This document shows, piece by piece, positions 54,890 to 63,718 of a stretch of DNA of 64,000 nucleotides. Positions within the stretch are counted from its first letter, which is position 1; each line of letters starts with the position of its first letter. A program made the position numbers and the translations under genes. The DNA lies in contig JABFGK010000001.1 in NCBI GenBank assembly GCA_013112555.1, positions 744,001 to 808,000 on the forward strand. Reading direction: 5' to 3'. The notes beneath the pieces are model-generated. The model ran no database searches. It was not told the origin of the DNA and was given only the letters and a program-made list of their open reading frames with translations. The stretch comes from Planctomycetota bacterium (GTDB lineage Bacteria; Planctomycetota; Phycisphaerae; Phycisphaerales; UBA5793).

Positions 54890-54940
54890 ATCACCTACGC
54901 GACGACCGGCCCGGATCGGCCCGTCTCGGAAGTAGGTGAT
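54890..54940 (+). promoter_or_regulatory. hairpin that sequesters a ribosome binding site
   Basis: ATCACCTAC (54890-54898) is the exact complement of GTAGGTGAT (54932-54940). The latter holds the AGGTGA ribosome site of the gene starting at 54944. An inner stem (GGCC/GGCC) can stack in the 33-base loop. The 10-mer GTAGGTGATC occurs again at 55931-55940 before the excisionase-like gene. Confidence 0.6.
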
Positions 54941-54943
54941 CTA

Positions 54944-55642
54944 TTGAGCGACAAGCCAGACGATCCGAGCGCTGCCATGGGCAGGTTTGACCATGCCTGT
55001 GAAATGCTTATGGCAGTTCACATGGAGTGGCGTCAGGTCCTGATCGAGCAGCGGACGAACCCTGATGCACTGACCAAGATCGGCGTGATTGACTTGATGG
55101 CAAGAGGTCGGGAGGCGATGGACGAACTGGAGACCGCGACCTTGGAGATCATCCATGTTGCCACTGCGCATGATATCGACACAGCAGCCCATGAAGACCT
55201 GCTGGCCGGACTATCAGACGCTATCGAGGTTGTCATGACTGACGGTCCATCACCGATCTTTAGAAAAGTCAGCGAGGCCCAGGCGTCCACAAGACGGCTC
55301 AAGGCTCGGCAGGCGGCTTGCGTTGCCTCAAACCCATTGCCGGGCAATCCACAGTCCATGAGTGAGGTGGAAGATGGTAACTATGGTGGTGCAGGCACAA
55401 GGCAACCGGCCATCCCCAAATCTACACAGCAGGGAATGCTCTGTGCGCAGGAACTTATGGCACACTTCGGAATCAAGATAGAGAAGGCAAGCGCCTTTCG
55501 CAAGGCCCTTGAACGCTGGAGACCATCTCACGGTAACAGTGAGTGGATTGAGATTCCTCCGTCCTATCGGACGAAGCGATCTTCCAAGTACCTATACCGC
55601 GTGGATGCGGTCAGACGGATCGCTGATAAGTACGTGGAATGA
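54944..55642 (+). CDS. hypothetical protein of the integrative element
   Basis: A 232-residue protein with no recognised family. The N-terminal half is helical and acidic (MGRFDHACEMLMAVHMEWRQ, EELETATLEI-like MDELETATLEIIHV). A linker follows, then a C-terminal segment of about 75 residues (LMAHFGIKIEKASAFRKALE, SSKYLYRVDAVRRIADKY) that may be a DNA-binding fold. The TTG at 54944 is preceded by AGGTGA at 5 bases. It lies between the integrase and the regulatory region. It may be a structural or regulatory protein of the element. Confidence 0.65.
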   Translation: MSDKPDDPSAAMGRFDHACEMLMAVHMEWRQVLIEQRTNPDALTKIGVIDLMARGREAMDELETATLEIIHVATAHDIDTAAHEDLLAGLSDAIEVVMTDGPSPIFRKVSEAQASTRRLKARQAACVASNPLPGNPQSMSEVEDGNYGGAGTRQPAIPKSTQQGMLCAQELMAHFGIKIEKASAFRKALERWRPSHGNSEWIEIPPSYRTKRSSKYLYRVDAVRRIADKYVE

Positions 55643-55644
55643 AC

Positions 55645-55736
55645 GTCCATCAAGTGTCCATCAACAGTTTTTTTTCAAGTGAAAAACGCCCTTTGATGGG
55701 TATCAATGACCCTATTTGTTGGACATTATGTCCAAC
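55645..55736. promoter_or_regulatory. iteron-like repeats and operator palindrome
   Basis: GTCCATCAA occurs twice in tandem (55645 and 55656) and its complement-like TTGATGGG once (55692). A T-rich/A-rich palindrome (TTTTTCA-ag-TGAAAAA) lies between. At 55718-55736 is GTTGGACA-tta-TGTCCAAC, a perfect 8-bp dyad. The region separates two gene groups of the element and could hold an origin or a divergent control site. Confidence 0.5.
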
Positions 55737-55783
55737 GAGCGCTCATTGACAACACAAATCCATCGCCAGATGAATGATGGTTC

Positions 55784-55975
55784 ATGAGAGTTACAGAAAT
55801 CCCTACTTGGCACCTCTTTGAGATCCTTGAGGCGACCGAGGCACTGGCAGGTCCGGAGTCGGCCTCTGCTGTAGCCCTCCGTCGTGTGTTAGAAAACCGC
55901 TGCTGCTCTCGCGAAGAGGATGGAGTCCAGGTAGGTGATCATCCTGAGTATCCTCCGCGGAAGGCGGTGCGCTAG
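55784..55975 (+). CDS. small hypothetical protein
   Basis: A 63-residue reading frame (MRVTEIPTWHLFEILEATEA) with a helical, acidic N-terminus and an Arg-rich end. There is no good ribosome site, and its end overlaps the next gene by 41 bases in another frame. It may be a real small gene of the element or chance. Confidence 0.35.
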   Translation: MRVTEIPTWHLFEILEATEALAGPESASAVALRRVLENRCCSREEDGVQVGDHPEYPPRKAVR

Positions 55976-56291
55976 CACTGTAGTAAACCCTCATTATAGT
56001 CACGACACACGAGCCTTGACGCCACCGCAATACGCGCGGTGCCTCGGTGTCAAACCTGATCAAGTTCTCGCCTTTATCGCGGCGGGGGAGTTGGAGGCAG
56101 TCAACATCGCTGCTCCCGGTGCGAAAAGACCGCGCTGGCGGATCTCGTGCGCCGCGATCGCTTCATTCGAAGAGCGGCGATCATCCAGAACGACCGCAAC
56201 TTCGAAGCCACAAGTCAATCCGCGCCGAAAACGGCCACGGCGTTCGTCCGCCTGCGAATCCAGGTGGTTACGCCACTTCGAACGTCTGTAG
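55935..56291 (+). CDS. excisionase-like helix-turn-helix protein
   Basis: The segment LTPPQYARCLGVKPDQVLAF and IAAGELEAVNIA, then RWRISCAAIASFEERRSS, has the MerR/excisionase wing-and-helix pattern: a helix-turn-helix, a Gly/Ala turn and a closing strand and helix. The tail is strongly basic. The GTG at 55935 has AGG at 5 bases but is uncertain; a TTG at 56015 directly before the domain is an alternative. Excisionases bend att DNA and set the direction of recombination. Its presence beside the integrase supports a mobile element. Confidence 0.6.
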   Translation: MIILSILRGRRCASTVVNPHYSHDTRALTPPQYARCLGVKPDQVLAFIAAGELEAVNIAAPGAKRPRWRISCAAIASFEERRSSRTTATSKPQVNPRRKRPRRSSACESRWLRHFERL

Positions 56292-56353
56292 CCACAAGAA
56301 AAACGCCCGTCGCGGCTAGGGACCGATCGGCAGGCGTAGATTGGAACTAGGAA

Positions 56354-56599
56354 ATGGTATCCACAAAACGGCAGTCCGTCTCGTGTGCCGCCTCACAACG
56401 AAGAATCGATGAGATGGTGTGGCTCATTAGACTTGAGCGGGCATCACGCTCGTCCAACCTGCTCATTGCAACGTCCACCCAGGCTGGCTTGCGGCGCTTG
56501 AAGGAACAGAGGGCTCATCACACAGCAGACCCCGGTCTGCCGTCAGACCTTCGACAGCGAGGCGAGCGGACTATTCAAGGAAGGGAGGGCGGCATATGA
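56354..56599 (+). CDS. small hypothetical protein coupled to the next gene
   Basis: An 81-residue frame (MVSTKRQSVSCAASQRRIDE, rich in Arg). Its stop overlaps the next start as ATGA (56596-56599), a sign of coupling. The ribosome site (AGGAA) is very close to the ATG. No family is recognised. Confidence 0.45.
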   Translation: MVSTKRQSVSCAASQRRIDEMVWLIRLERASRSSNLLIATSTQAGLRRLKEQRAHHTADPGLPSDLRQRGERTIQGREGGI

Positions 56600-57408
56600 G
56601 CGTTCGTGCCCACCAGGTTCTCACCTCGGCCGCCATCTCGGGTCTGAAGAGGTCCGACCTGCTTGTGCTGTGCCGGATTCTGTCTCACTTGCATGAAAAG
56701 TCCGGTGAAGCCAGGCCGAGCATCGAGACCCTCATGGCCAAGACCGGTCTTAGTCGCCGAACGGTGCAGCGGGCAATAAAGCGACTTGAGACGGCTGACA
56801 TCATGTCGATTGAAAGCGGAAAAGGCCGTGGCAACACGAGTATCTATCGCTTTCAGATTCCCATGAATACAGACATCGACAGAAATCACTCTCGTGGCGA
56901 CGATCTTCCCGCAAACTGTGCCAGATCATGTGACACCTCTTGGAGTGATAAAGCGAGTCACGATGGTGACGCCGTATCTGACAAGAAAGGGCGTCGGCAT
57001 GATGACACCCTTCGCAAGCCGAAAGGACGTCATAGTAATGCGGAAAGGGCGTCATCTCGGCGCGGAAAAGGCGTCACCCAGAGTGGCCTACAGAACGGAG
57101 TTAACGGAGGGGACGGAGTTATTGCTGCGCATCGGCGCAACCCAATCTGGGATACCGTGGTTCGACTGTTCAAACTCAACCCGGTCACGAAGTCGGACCA
57201 TTCGCGCATCGGTAGGGTCGTCCACGATCTGACGTCTAAGCGCGCCACGCCTGAGGAGATCGAGCAGAGGCTGGAACGCTACCGCGCCAAGTGGCCCACA
57301 ATGTCTGCCACCCCAGAGGCACTTGTCAAACACTGGGACATGTTCGCCGAGCCGGCTGGCATTCTTGACGCTGAGCCGGTGGATCCACTGGCACGGGGTG
57401 ACCTGTAA
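56596..57408 (+). CDS. winged-helix protein, replication-initiator-like
   Basis: The N-terminal 85 residues are a helix-turn-helix domain of the kind in phage replication proteins: LLVLCRILSHLHEKSGEARP, then TLMAKTGLSRRTVQRAIKRL and LETADIMSIESGKGRG. A long basic, Ser/Arg-rich linker follows. The C-terminal 80 residues (IWDTVVRLFKLNPVTKSDHS to EALVKHWDMFAEP) are helical and could contact the helicase. The stop overlaps the primase-helicase start by one base (TAATG). Together they look like the O/P-type or RepA-type replication pair of an integrated phage or plasmid. Confidence 0.75.
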   Translation: MSVRAHQVLTSAAISGLKRSDLLVLCRILSHLHEKSGEARPSIETLMAKTGLSRRTVQRAIKRLETADIMSIESGKGRGNTSIYRFQIPMNTDIDRNHSRGDDLPANCARSCDTSWSDKASHDGDAVSDKKGRRHDDTLRKPKGRHSNAERASSRRGKGVTQSGLQNGVNGGDGVIAAHRRNPIWDTVVRLFKLNPVTKSDHSRIGRVVHDLTSKRATPEEIEQRLERYRAKWPTMSATPEALVKHWDMFAEPAGILDAEPVDPLARGDL

Positions 57409-59282
57409 TGAATTACCACCTTGACACGATCCGGGCAATGCGTCGTAACGAAGTCAAGTTTGACCGCGAATTGGCTGCTGCCGGTTCTATTCGTAAGGGC
57501 CGCAAGTACACGTGCGTCAATTCGGCCTGCGGCTCTGGTAGGAAACCGGCTGGTTCGAAATGGCAGGACCAGGATGGCGTCTGGCGATTCAAGTGCCACC
57601 GTTGCGAACTCTGTGCTGATCTCTTCGACCTTCGGGCCCTGCGGACTGGCACACCTCTGGCCGACGTCCTGCGTGAAGCGAAGGGGGATGAGAATGCTTG
57701 TGGCGGATCCCAGCAGACCACTCACCATGAGCGAAGAAAAGGATCTGGCATGCCGGCATCAGACTCGCTGCTGACTATGGCCAAGCAGTACGCAGTAGCC
57801 ATCACCGATCAGCAAGTGTCAGAGTTGGCAGTTGCACTGGGAGTGACGGCTCGTTCGCTCCGCCGCCTTCGAGTGGGTTGGTGCGAGCGGAGCGCAGCCT
57901 TCAGTTTCCCGATGCGAAACGCCAAGGGCTCCATCGTCGGCATTCGCCTGCGACACGCGAAGTCGGGAGCCAAATTCGCAGAGACAGGTGGCCATGATGG
58001 GCTTTTCATTCCAACTGGGTTGAGTGGCGAGGGCGCGCTCGTGATATGCGAGGGTCCCACCGACTGCTGCGCGGTACTCGACATGGGCTTTGACGCGATT
58101 GGGCGCGGCAACAACAACAGCCGTCAGAGCGAGGAGTATATCACTGCCTTCCTCACGGCAAACCCACGGGAAGAAATGTGGATTGTTCACGACGTCGACC
58201 CGAGCGGAAGTAGGGCAGCCACGCAGACTGTCAAGGCTGCTGACCGGCTCGCATCACGGCTCGTCCCGGTTGTAGGCGCAGTGCGAGTCTTCAGTCCCCC
58301 TGCACCGTACAAGGATGTCCGTGCCTGGCGGAATGCTGGTGCGACGATGGACGACGTGGATATTGCTGCCTACCAGGCGCCGTCGCGTGGGCCGTCTGCG
58401 GAGTTGGGAGCCGTCCTTGAAGCTGAGATCAGTGGACAGCGACAGGCCATTGAGTGGCCGTGGAGGTTCCTGACGAAGGGGGCACAAGCACTCATTCCGG
58501 GCACAGTCACGATCATCGCAGGGGAGTCGGGTGCAACGAAGTCCCTGTGGGTGCTACAAGCCTTAGCCCACTGGTTCGACCTGGGTATTCCGTTTGCAAT
58601 CTACGAGTTGGAGGAATCTCGCCATTACCATCTTCGACGAGCGCTCGCGCAGCGTGTCGGGGCATCATGGCTCACGAATCTGAACATGGTTCATGAGCGT
58701 CCTGACGAGACTCGGGCAATTCACTTCGAACATTCCGCATGGGAAGATCGCTTTGCTCGACAAATATACGACGCCCCGGACAAGCCCGTGATGTTGCTTA
58801 GTCTGGTGGCATGGATCGAGGCACGTTTGATCGAAGGGGCGCGTATAGTCATCGTCGATCCGATCACTGCGGCTGTAACCAGTGACATGCCTTGGGAAGA
58901 TGCGCAGCGATTCATGCAAACAGTGAAGCCATTACTCGATCGATATGGAGCCTCGCTCATTCTTTTGAGTCACCGGAAGAGTGGCAACCGCAGGATGCCT
59001 GCCACGCTTGATGATCTGGCCGGTGGGTCAGCGTGGCAGCGGTTCTCGCAGTGTATCCTCTGGATCGAGCGCCACGACAATCCGAAAACCGTCACACTCA
59101 GGCGGTTTGAGGATTACAGTCTGACTGATCTCGATCAGATCACACATACTGTCCGCATCATGAAATGCCGGAACGGCATTGGTGCTGGCTGGCATCTCGG
59201 ATACTCCTTCGACCCCCAAACACTTCGCCTCGATGAGCGAGGCGTGATCGTTCGGACGCAGCGTCAGTCCGCTTCCTGTTAG
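57408..59282 (+). CDS. primase-helicase: zinc finger, TOPRIM and RecA-like ATPase
   Basis: A 624-residue multidomain protein. A Cys-rich finger is at residues 36-69 (CVNSAC, CHRCELC). A TOPRIM domain follows at about 207-290 (VICEGPTDCCAVLDMGFDAI and HDVDPSGSRAA). The C-terminal part is a RecA-like AAA_25 ATPase: Walker A GESGATKS at about 370, Walker B ARIVIVDPITA at about 478 and LILLSHRKSG at about 517. This is the layout of phage T7 gp4-type or plasmid primase-helicases. It is probably the replication enzyme of the element. Start and spacing imply coupling with the upstream winged-helix gene. Confidence 0.85.
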   Translation: MNYHLDTIRAMRRNEVKFDRELAAAGSIRKGRKYTCVNSACGSGRKPAGSKWQDQDGVWRFKCHRCELCADLFDLRALRTGTPLADVLREAKGDENACGGSQQTTHHERRKGSGMPASDSLLTMAKQYAVAITDQQVSELAVALGVTARSLRRLRVGWCERSAAFSFPMRNAKGSIVGIRLRHAKSGAKFAETGGHDGLFIPTGLSGEGALVICEGPTDCCAVLDMGFDAIGRGNNNSRQSEEYITAFLTANPREEMWIVHDVDPSGSRAATQTVKAADRLASRLVPVVGAVRVFSPPAPYKDVRAWRNAGATMDDVDIAAYQAPSRGPSAELGAVLEAEISGQRQAIEWPWRFLTKGAQALIPGTVTIIAGESGATKSLWVLQALAHWFDLGIPFAIYELEESRHYHLRRALAQRVGASWLTNLNMVHERPDETRAIHFEHSAWEDRFARQIYDAPDKPVMLLSLVAWIEARLIEGARIVIVDPITAAVTSDMPWEDAQRFMQTVKPLLDRYGASLILLSHRKSGNRRMPATLDDLAGGSAWQRFSQCILWIERHDNPKTVTLRRFEDYSLTDLDQITHTVRIMKCRNGIGAGWHLGYSFDPQTLRLDERGVIVRTQRQSASC

Positions 59283-59304
59283 ATAGAGACGCCTTGAGGA
59301 TTCG

Positions 59305-59679
59305 TTGGATCCGATTCTGAAAGCCATCATACAGATTCCTGAAGAGCGGGCGAGAGCACGTCAGATTGCTGCCGAACAGGCCAAGCAGCGTGCCGAGGAG
59401 AGGCGAAGGTGGGAAGGGCAGGAGCGCCTGCGGGAGGAACGTAAACGTCGTGCGGCTGAGGAGGCAGCCAAGGCGGATCACCTTCGGTCATGCGTGCAGA
59501 AGTGGCAGGAAGCCAGGCAGTTCCGTGAATACGCGCGTGCACTGCAGACGGCAGCATGCCGTGATGGAGCGGTGTTGGTGCCTCACAGCAGGGTGGCAGT
59601 GGACATTGAGTGGATTCTGCAGCATGCCGATCAGATCGACCCTTTGGTGGCAAATAGCACGTATCCTGCTAACCAGTAG
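59305..59679 (+). CDS. hypothetical coiled-coil protein
   Basis: A 124-residue protein. Residues 12-60 form a highly charged Arg/Glu/Ala helix (RARARQIAAEQAKQRAEERR), and the C-terminal half is a small folded region (REYARALQTAACRDGAVLVP). The TTG at 59305 has GAGG at 6 bases. It follows the primase-helicase by 22 bases on the same strand and is probably in the same operon. No family is recognised. Confidence 0.6.
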   Translation: MDPILKAIIQIPEERARARQIAAEQAKQRAEERRRWEGQERLREERKRRAAEEAAKADHLRSCVQKWQEARQFREYARALQTAACRDGAVLVPHSRVAVDIEWILQHADQIDPLVANSTYPANQ

Positions 59680-60165
59680 GTGACAGTTCGAGTCCAACTC
59701 AGGGAGCTTCAAGAATCTGGCCGAACTTACCCGGCCAATCCAGTTAGCAGAAGCGCCCAGAGCCATCGCCCTCGGGCGTTGCCGTAATCCGTTGCTGGCA
59801 AAGGCTTACGGGCGATTCCGCCCGCCGGCCCGCGCTCTCTGATTCGCCATTCGCCAACCGGGGTCCGAGGCGGAAGGTACACGTTCCGTTCCGGCGGCCG
59901 GGATTCCCCACGCGAACTCTCTGACTCTCGGTTGAACAGAACCCGCTTTTTAGCAGGTCCGTTCAGCCCGAACCCTGCGCAGATTTCGAACTCGCGGGAT
60001 CGGGCAACCGCCGTGCGTATGGATTCCGGCAGGGTCGGGCCTAAACGAAGCCGCAGAAGTGCTTCTTGACAGCGGACCAGCGGCAGCATACAAAGGCCAT
60101 GTCAGATGCTATAGAGTACGGCCTCTCGGAGTGTGGCCAATCGATTCGCCAGAAGGACAGACTGG
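59680..60165. other. gene-free region, possible right end of the element
   Basis: No convincing gene. A minus-strand open frame (59727-60089) has poor codon and protein character. GACAGTTCGAGTCCAACT at about 59683 looks like a tRNA T-arm but the arms do not pair. TTGACA at 60067 is a possible -35 for the XRE gene. No copy of the tRNA-Ser 20-bp repeat is seen here. Confidence 0.45.
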
Positions 60166-60378
60166 ATGACCAAGAAGGACGACAAGGCTTTGGCTGAGAA
60201 GATTAAGCAACTCCGCCTTCGGCTTGGCCTCACGCAGGAGCAGTTTGCTGGGAAGGTCTGCGTAACCTTCTCCACCGTGAACCGCTGGGAGCAAGGCAGG
60301 AGCAAGCCTTCACCACTGGCGACGGGCCGACTTCTTGAACTGTGGCCCGAGTCCGGCCTGGACGAACTTGACCGGTGA
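60166..60378 (+). CDS. XRE-family helix-turn-helix regulator
   Basis: A 70-residue Cro/CI-type domain: IKQLRLRLGLTQEQFAGKVC followed by VTFSTVNRWEQGRSKPSPLA. ATG 60166 (MTKKDDKAL) has AAGGA 10 bases upstream; a GTG at 60133 is a longer alternative. It is 27 bases before the ABC ATPase gene and may regulate that operon or the element. Confidence 0.82.
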   Translation: MTKKDDKALAEKIKQLRLRLGLTQEQFAGKVCVTFSTVNRWEQGRSKPSPLATGRLLELWPESGLDELDR

Positions 60379-60405
60379 CTCTGCCAATGACAAAGCGTGG
60401 TGAAG

Positions 60406-61206
60406 ATGCCTGAGACGGCTTTGAGATTCGACGACGTGCACTTTGCATACGAGAATGCCTCGATCTCCGTCGAGGTGATCCGCTCGCTTTCGTTTGACGT
60501 TTCGAGCCACGAGATATTTGGCCTAGTCGGCCCTTCGGGCTGCGGCAAGACGACCATCCTCAAACTAGCGGCTGACTTGGTCACGGGTTCCACATCTGGC
60601 AGCATTGTCATCGACGGAACATCCCCTGCGCAGGCACGGGCAGAGCGGCGCATAGCAATTCTTTTTCAACGCCCGATTCTCCTGCCTTGGCGCAACGTTC
60701 TGGAAAATGTTCTCCTCCCCTCCCAGATCGCCGACGATCCTCCTGCACCGAGCAAAGCGAAGGCGATGGAGCTTCTTGACCTAGCCGGTGTTGCTGATTT
60801 CTCTGACCGGCCGATTCACGAGCTGTCCGGCGGCATGCAGCAACGCGTTAGCCTTGTTCGATCACTGATGAGTGAGCCCAGACTCCTATATCTTGATGAA
60901 CCTTTTATCTCGTTGGACGAAGTGGTCAAGGAAGACCTCCTTCAGCTTACTCAACGCGTCGCGCAGTCACTATCGCTAACGGTTTTGCACGTAAGTCACT
61001 CGCTGGAAGACTCCGTGCTTCTCTGCGACCGCGTAGCCGTCTTGGCCCCCAGACCAACGACAGTATCCCAGTTGATCGATATCTCGCTGGATCGGCCGCG
61101 GCACTATCAGCAGCGTATCGAACCTGAATTCCTTGAGGCCCTGTCTTCGGTTCGCAATGCTGTCCACGCGAACGGGCGGAATGCCTTGAAGGGAGGGCTG
61201 CAGTGA
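60406..61206 (+). CDS. ABC transporter ATPase, NitT/TauT type
   Basis: A 266-residue ABC ATPase with Walker A GPSGCGKT, Q-loop LFQRPILLPW, signature LSGGMQQRVSLVR and Walker B LLYLDEPFISLD. The QRPxLLPWxxxxxN motif is typical of the nitrate/taurine/sulfonate import family. ATG 60406 or GTG 60397 may start it; neither has a strong ribosome site. The stop overlaps the permease start (GTGA). It energises the importer made with the next two genes. Confidence 0.9.
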   Translation: MPETALRFDDVHFAYENASISVEVIRSLSFDVSSHEIFGLVGPSGCGKTTILKLAADLVTGSTSGSIVIDGTSPAQARAERRIAILFQRPILLPWRNVLENVLLPSQIADDPPAPSKAKAMELLDLAGVADFSDRPIHELSGGMQQRVSLVRSLMSEPRLLYLDEPFISLDEVVKEDLLQLTQRVAQSLSLTVLHVSHSLEDSVLLCDRVAVLAPRPTTVSQLIDISLDRPRHYQQRIEPEFLEALSSVRNAVHANGRNALKGGLQ

Positions 61207-61988
61207 CATCTCGCCTACGAATTCGACTGACGAGTATTGGGCTGCCGGCGCTCGTCTTCGCGATCTTCCTTGTGGTGTGGCAGGTGGCCACGTCCGCACT
61301 TCGAATCCCGCAGTATATACTGCCATCACCCGCGGATCTTGTTTCCGCATTTGACCGTGTATCCAAGACATTTCCTTACGACCTCTGGGTTACTTCTATT
61401 GAGGCCGCATCTGGCTTTGCCTTGGGGAGCGTAGGCGGATTCTTATTGGCCCTTTGCTTCGCGCGATACGCGATGGTCGAGAAATCATTGATGCCGTATG
61501 TGATTGCGATGAAGACCGTCCCCATCGTCGCCATTGCGCCGCTCCTTGTGATCTGGCTCGGTGCAGGCCTGATGCCGAAGATCATCTTGTCCGCTTTGAT
61601 TTGCTTTTTTCCCGTTTTGATCAGCACAGTTAAGGGACTGAAGGAAGTCGATCCGGATCAGATCGACTTGTTCCGATCACTTGCCGCGACAGACTGGCAG
61701 CTCTTCAAATGGTTGCGCTTCCCGAGTTGCATGGTCTACCTCTTCCCATCTCTGCGCATCTCGATTGTGTTTGCTGTCATCGGGGCCATTGTTGCGGAAT
61801 TCGCGTCGGCGAATGCTGGATTGGGATTCAAGATTATGCTGGCATCATTTCACGTGGACACTTCCGCGATGTTCGTGTACATCATCGCATGTGCCCTCCT
61901 GAGCCTTATTTTGTATGGCATCGTCGCGTTTGCCGAGCGCTTCGCGGTCCCATGGAGCTATTCCGAACGAACACGAGGTGACCTATGA
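61203..61988 (+). CDS. ABC transporter permease, NitT/TauT type
   Basis: A 261-residue BPD_transp_1 permease with six helices, beginning LPALVFAIFLVVWQVATSAL. The signature YILPSPADLVSAF and the EAA-like loop EVDPDQIDLFRSLAATDWQL (with A and G of the motif diverged) fit the SsuC/TauC/NrtB family. GTG 61203 overlaps the upstream stop by four bases, and its own stop overlaps the binding protein start. Confidence 0.9.
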   Translation: MTSRLRIRLTSIGLPALVFAIFLVVWQVATSALRIPQYILPSPADLVSAFDRVSKTFPYDLWVTSIEAASGFALGSVGGFLLALCFARYAMVEKSLMPYVIAMKTVPIVAIAPLLVIWLGAGLMPKIILSALICFFPVLISTVKGLKEVDPDQIDLFRSLAATDWQLFKWLRFPSCMVYLFPSLRISIVFAVIGAIVAEFASANAGLGFKIMLASFHVDTSAMFVYIIACALLSLILYGIVAFAERFAVPWSYSERTRGDL

Positions 61989-62980
61989 AGACCAAACCTG
62001 TCGCAGTCCTTGCTCTTACCGTTGCCGTTGTCGTTGGTGTCGTACTTGCTGTGGCCTTCTGGCCCAAGACCGCACGTGATCCTGACCAAATCAACTTCCG
62101 TCTCAAATGGCTCTGGTACTCAGGTTGGGCCGGCGAGCTTCTTGCTGAACATGACAACGTCTGGTCTGAACGCGGTCTGCAGGTTGAGACGCGACCTGGA
62201 GGCTTCGAACTCGACTCGATCAAGTTGGTCGCATCTGGAGAGGACCAAGTGGGCGTAGCCGGGGCTGACCAGGTGCTCATGGCGAGGATGAACGGTGTGC
62301 CTCTGGTGGCGTTTGCGGTGCAATACCAGAAATCCCCTGTCGGTTTTGTTTCCATGGAGGCGTCTAGCATTCAGTCTATTGCCGATTTTCGAGACAAGAA
62401 GATTGGCGTCAAGTACGGGACCGATGTAGAGCCCGTCTACAGGGCACTGCTCGCAAAGGCTGGACTCAGCAAGAACGACGTGACTGAGGTGCCCGTAAAG
62501 TTCGATCTTGCGCCTTTCTTTTCGGGGGCGATTGACGTCTATCCTGGATATCTGACCAACGATCTTCTCATACCGGAAGAACGAGGCTACGCCGTCAATA
62601 CTATCGCGGCCCCCGACGAGGGAGTTGCTGTTTACGGCAATGTCTACTTCTGCCGCGAAGACTTTCTGCGGGAGCACCCTGAACAGCTCGCCTCATTTCT
62701 CGGGGGACTGCGAGCCGCTTGGCAAGACGCTCTGTCGGGGCCACCCGAGCGAATTGCGGAACTAGCGATGGCAAAAAACAATGGCTTGGATCGAGAGCAT
62801 GAAATTCGGGCAGTCCGCTCCCTTCGGCCGTATGTACTTCCAGAGGGGGTTACCTTCGGGCAGATGAGTGATGACGAATGGCGTCATCTTTACTCGCTTC
62901 TTCGAGAACAGGGAGTCATCACACGTGAGTTTGACTACCGGTCTGCGTACTCCAACGAGATTCTTGAACGACTTCAGTAA
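61985..62980 (+). CDS. ABC substrate-binding protein, NMT1/THI5-like
   Basis: A 331-residue binding protein with an N-terminal hydrophobic helix (VLALTVAVVVGVVLAVAFW) and no lipobox Cys, so it may be membrane anchored. NMT1/THI5 marks include LKWLWYSGWAGELLAEHDNV, SGEDQVGVAGADQVLMAR and KYGTDVEPVYRALL. Substrates of the family include thiamine precursors, sulfonates and riboflavin-type compounds. The sequence does not settle which is bound. It overlaps the permease gene by four bases. Confidence 0.87.
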   Translation: MKTKPVAVLALTVAVVVGVVLAVAFWPKTARDPDQINFRLKWLWYSGWAGELLAEHDNVWSERGLQVETRPGGFELDSIKLVASGEDQVGVAGADQVLMARMNGVPLVAFAVQYQKSPVGFVSMEASSIQSIADFRDKKIGVKYGTDVEPVYRALLAKAGLSKNDVTEVPVKFDLAPFFSGAIDVYPGYLTNDLLIPEERGYAVNTIAAPDEGVAVYGNVYFCREDFLREHPEQLASFLGGLRAAWQDALSGPPERIAELAMAKNNGLDREHEIRAVRSLRPYVLPEGVTFGQMSDDEWRHLYSLLREQGVITREFDYRSAYSNEILERLQ

Positions 62981-62987
62981 AACGACG

Positions 62988-63707
62988 ATGAGTAACAGTG
63001 ATTTTCAGTCTCTGGTAGCACGGGATTACGACACCATTACGGCGCACGGTATATCTCTGCCGACGGCACGATACTACGACGAGACGATACTCGGATACCT
63101 GCCATCAATGCCTGGAATGATCGTCGATGCTGGATGTGGGACGGGCGAATTCACGCGGAAACTGACGTCGAGCAAGGAGCAGATTCTCGCTGTGGATGTG
63201 TCGTCTGTCGCAATTCGAAAGGCTCAGGCGTCCGAGGGAACGAGCCGGATCGACTATAGAGTGGCAGCGGTCGAAGATCTTCCTTCGATGATTCCGCCTC
63301 GTTCTTGCAGCGCCATTATTCTGAACAGGGTGCTGCACCACTGTGATGATCTACCCACCTTGATAGAGGCGCTGATGGCACTGCTTCTGCCGGGGGGGCG
63401 CATAATCGTCTTGGATTTGGACTGTACAGGGAACGCATGCTCCCAGCTAAATCGGAAGTTCACGCTTGTGATGTACCGCTTGTGCGTCCTCGCCAAGGGA
63501 TTGTGCGCAGGCACGTTGTTTGGGCGTATTGACGACCTCCGTGCTGAGGCGCGAGCGTACAGATCGCCGGGTTGGCTGGACCACTTAGGACACGAACCTG
63601 ATTATCGCTGGACAATGATTCGCGATGCGTTTCGTTCAATGAGTACTTCATACATTCATAAGCGTATGAACTGGCGGTTCCATCTGTTCGTCGCTGATCG
63701 CCCGTAG
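62988..63707 (+). CDS. class I SAM-dependent methyltransferase
   Basis: The SAM-binding motif I is VDAGCGTGEFTRKL at about residue 46, with LAVDVSSVAIRKA (motif II) and a post-motif LNRVLHHCDDLPTLIEAL and LLPGGRIIVLDLD. The 239 residues match small-molecule or lipid methyltransferases (Methyltransf_11/25). ATG 62988 lies 7 bases after the binding protein stop, so it is probably co-transcribed with the importer. The substrate may be related to the imported compound (inference). Confidence 0.87.
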   Translation: MSNSDFQSLVARDYDTITAHGISLPTARYYDETILGYLPSMPGMIVDAGCGTGEFTRKLTSSKEQILAVDVSSVAIRKAQASEGTSRIDYRVAAVEDLPSMIPPRSCSAIILNRVLHHCDDLPTLIEALMALLLPGGRIIVLDLDCTGNACSQLNRKFTLVMYRLCVLAKGLCAGTLFGRIDDLRAEARAYRSPGWLDHLGHEPDYRWTMIRDAFRSMSTSYIHKRMNWRFHLFVADRP

Positions 63708-63718
63708 GGATGTGTCAC

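Noticed and set aside
59676..59700. Possible tRNA 3' fragment or attR (GACAGTTCGAGTCCAACT)
   Set aside because: The putative T-arm does not pair and there is no match to the tRNA-Ser end, so it cannot be supported as an attachment site.
59727..60089. Minus-strand frame of 120 codons
   Set aside because: The sequence is Arg/Pro-rich without family signal, ribosome site or neighbour on that strand.
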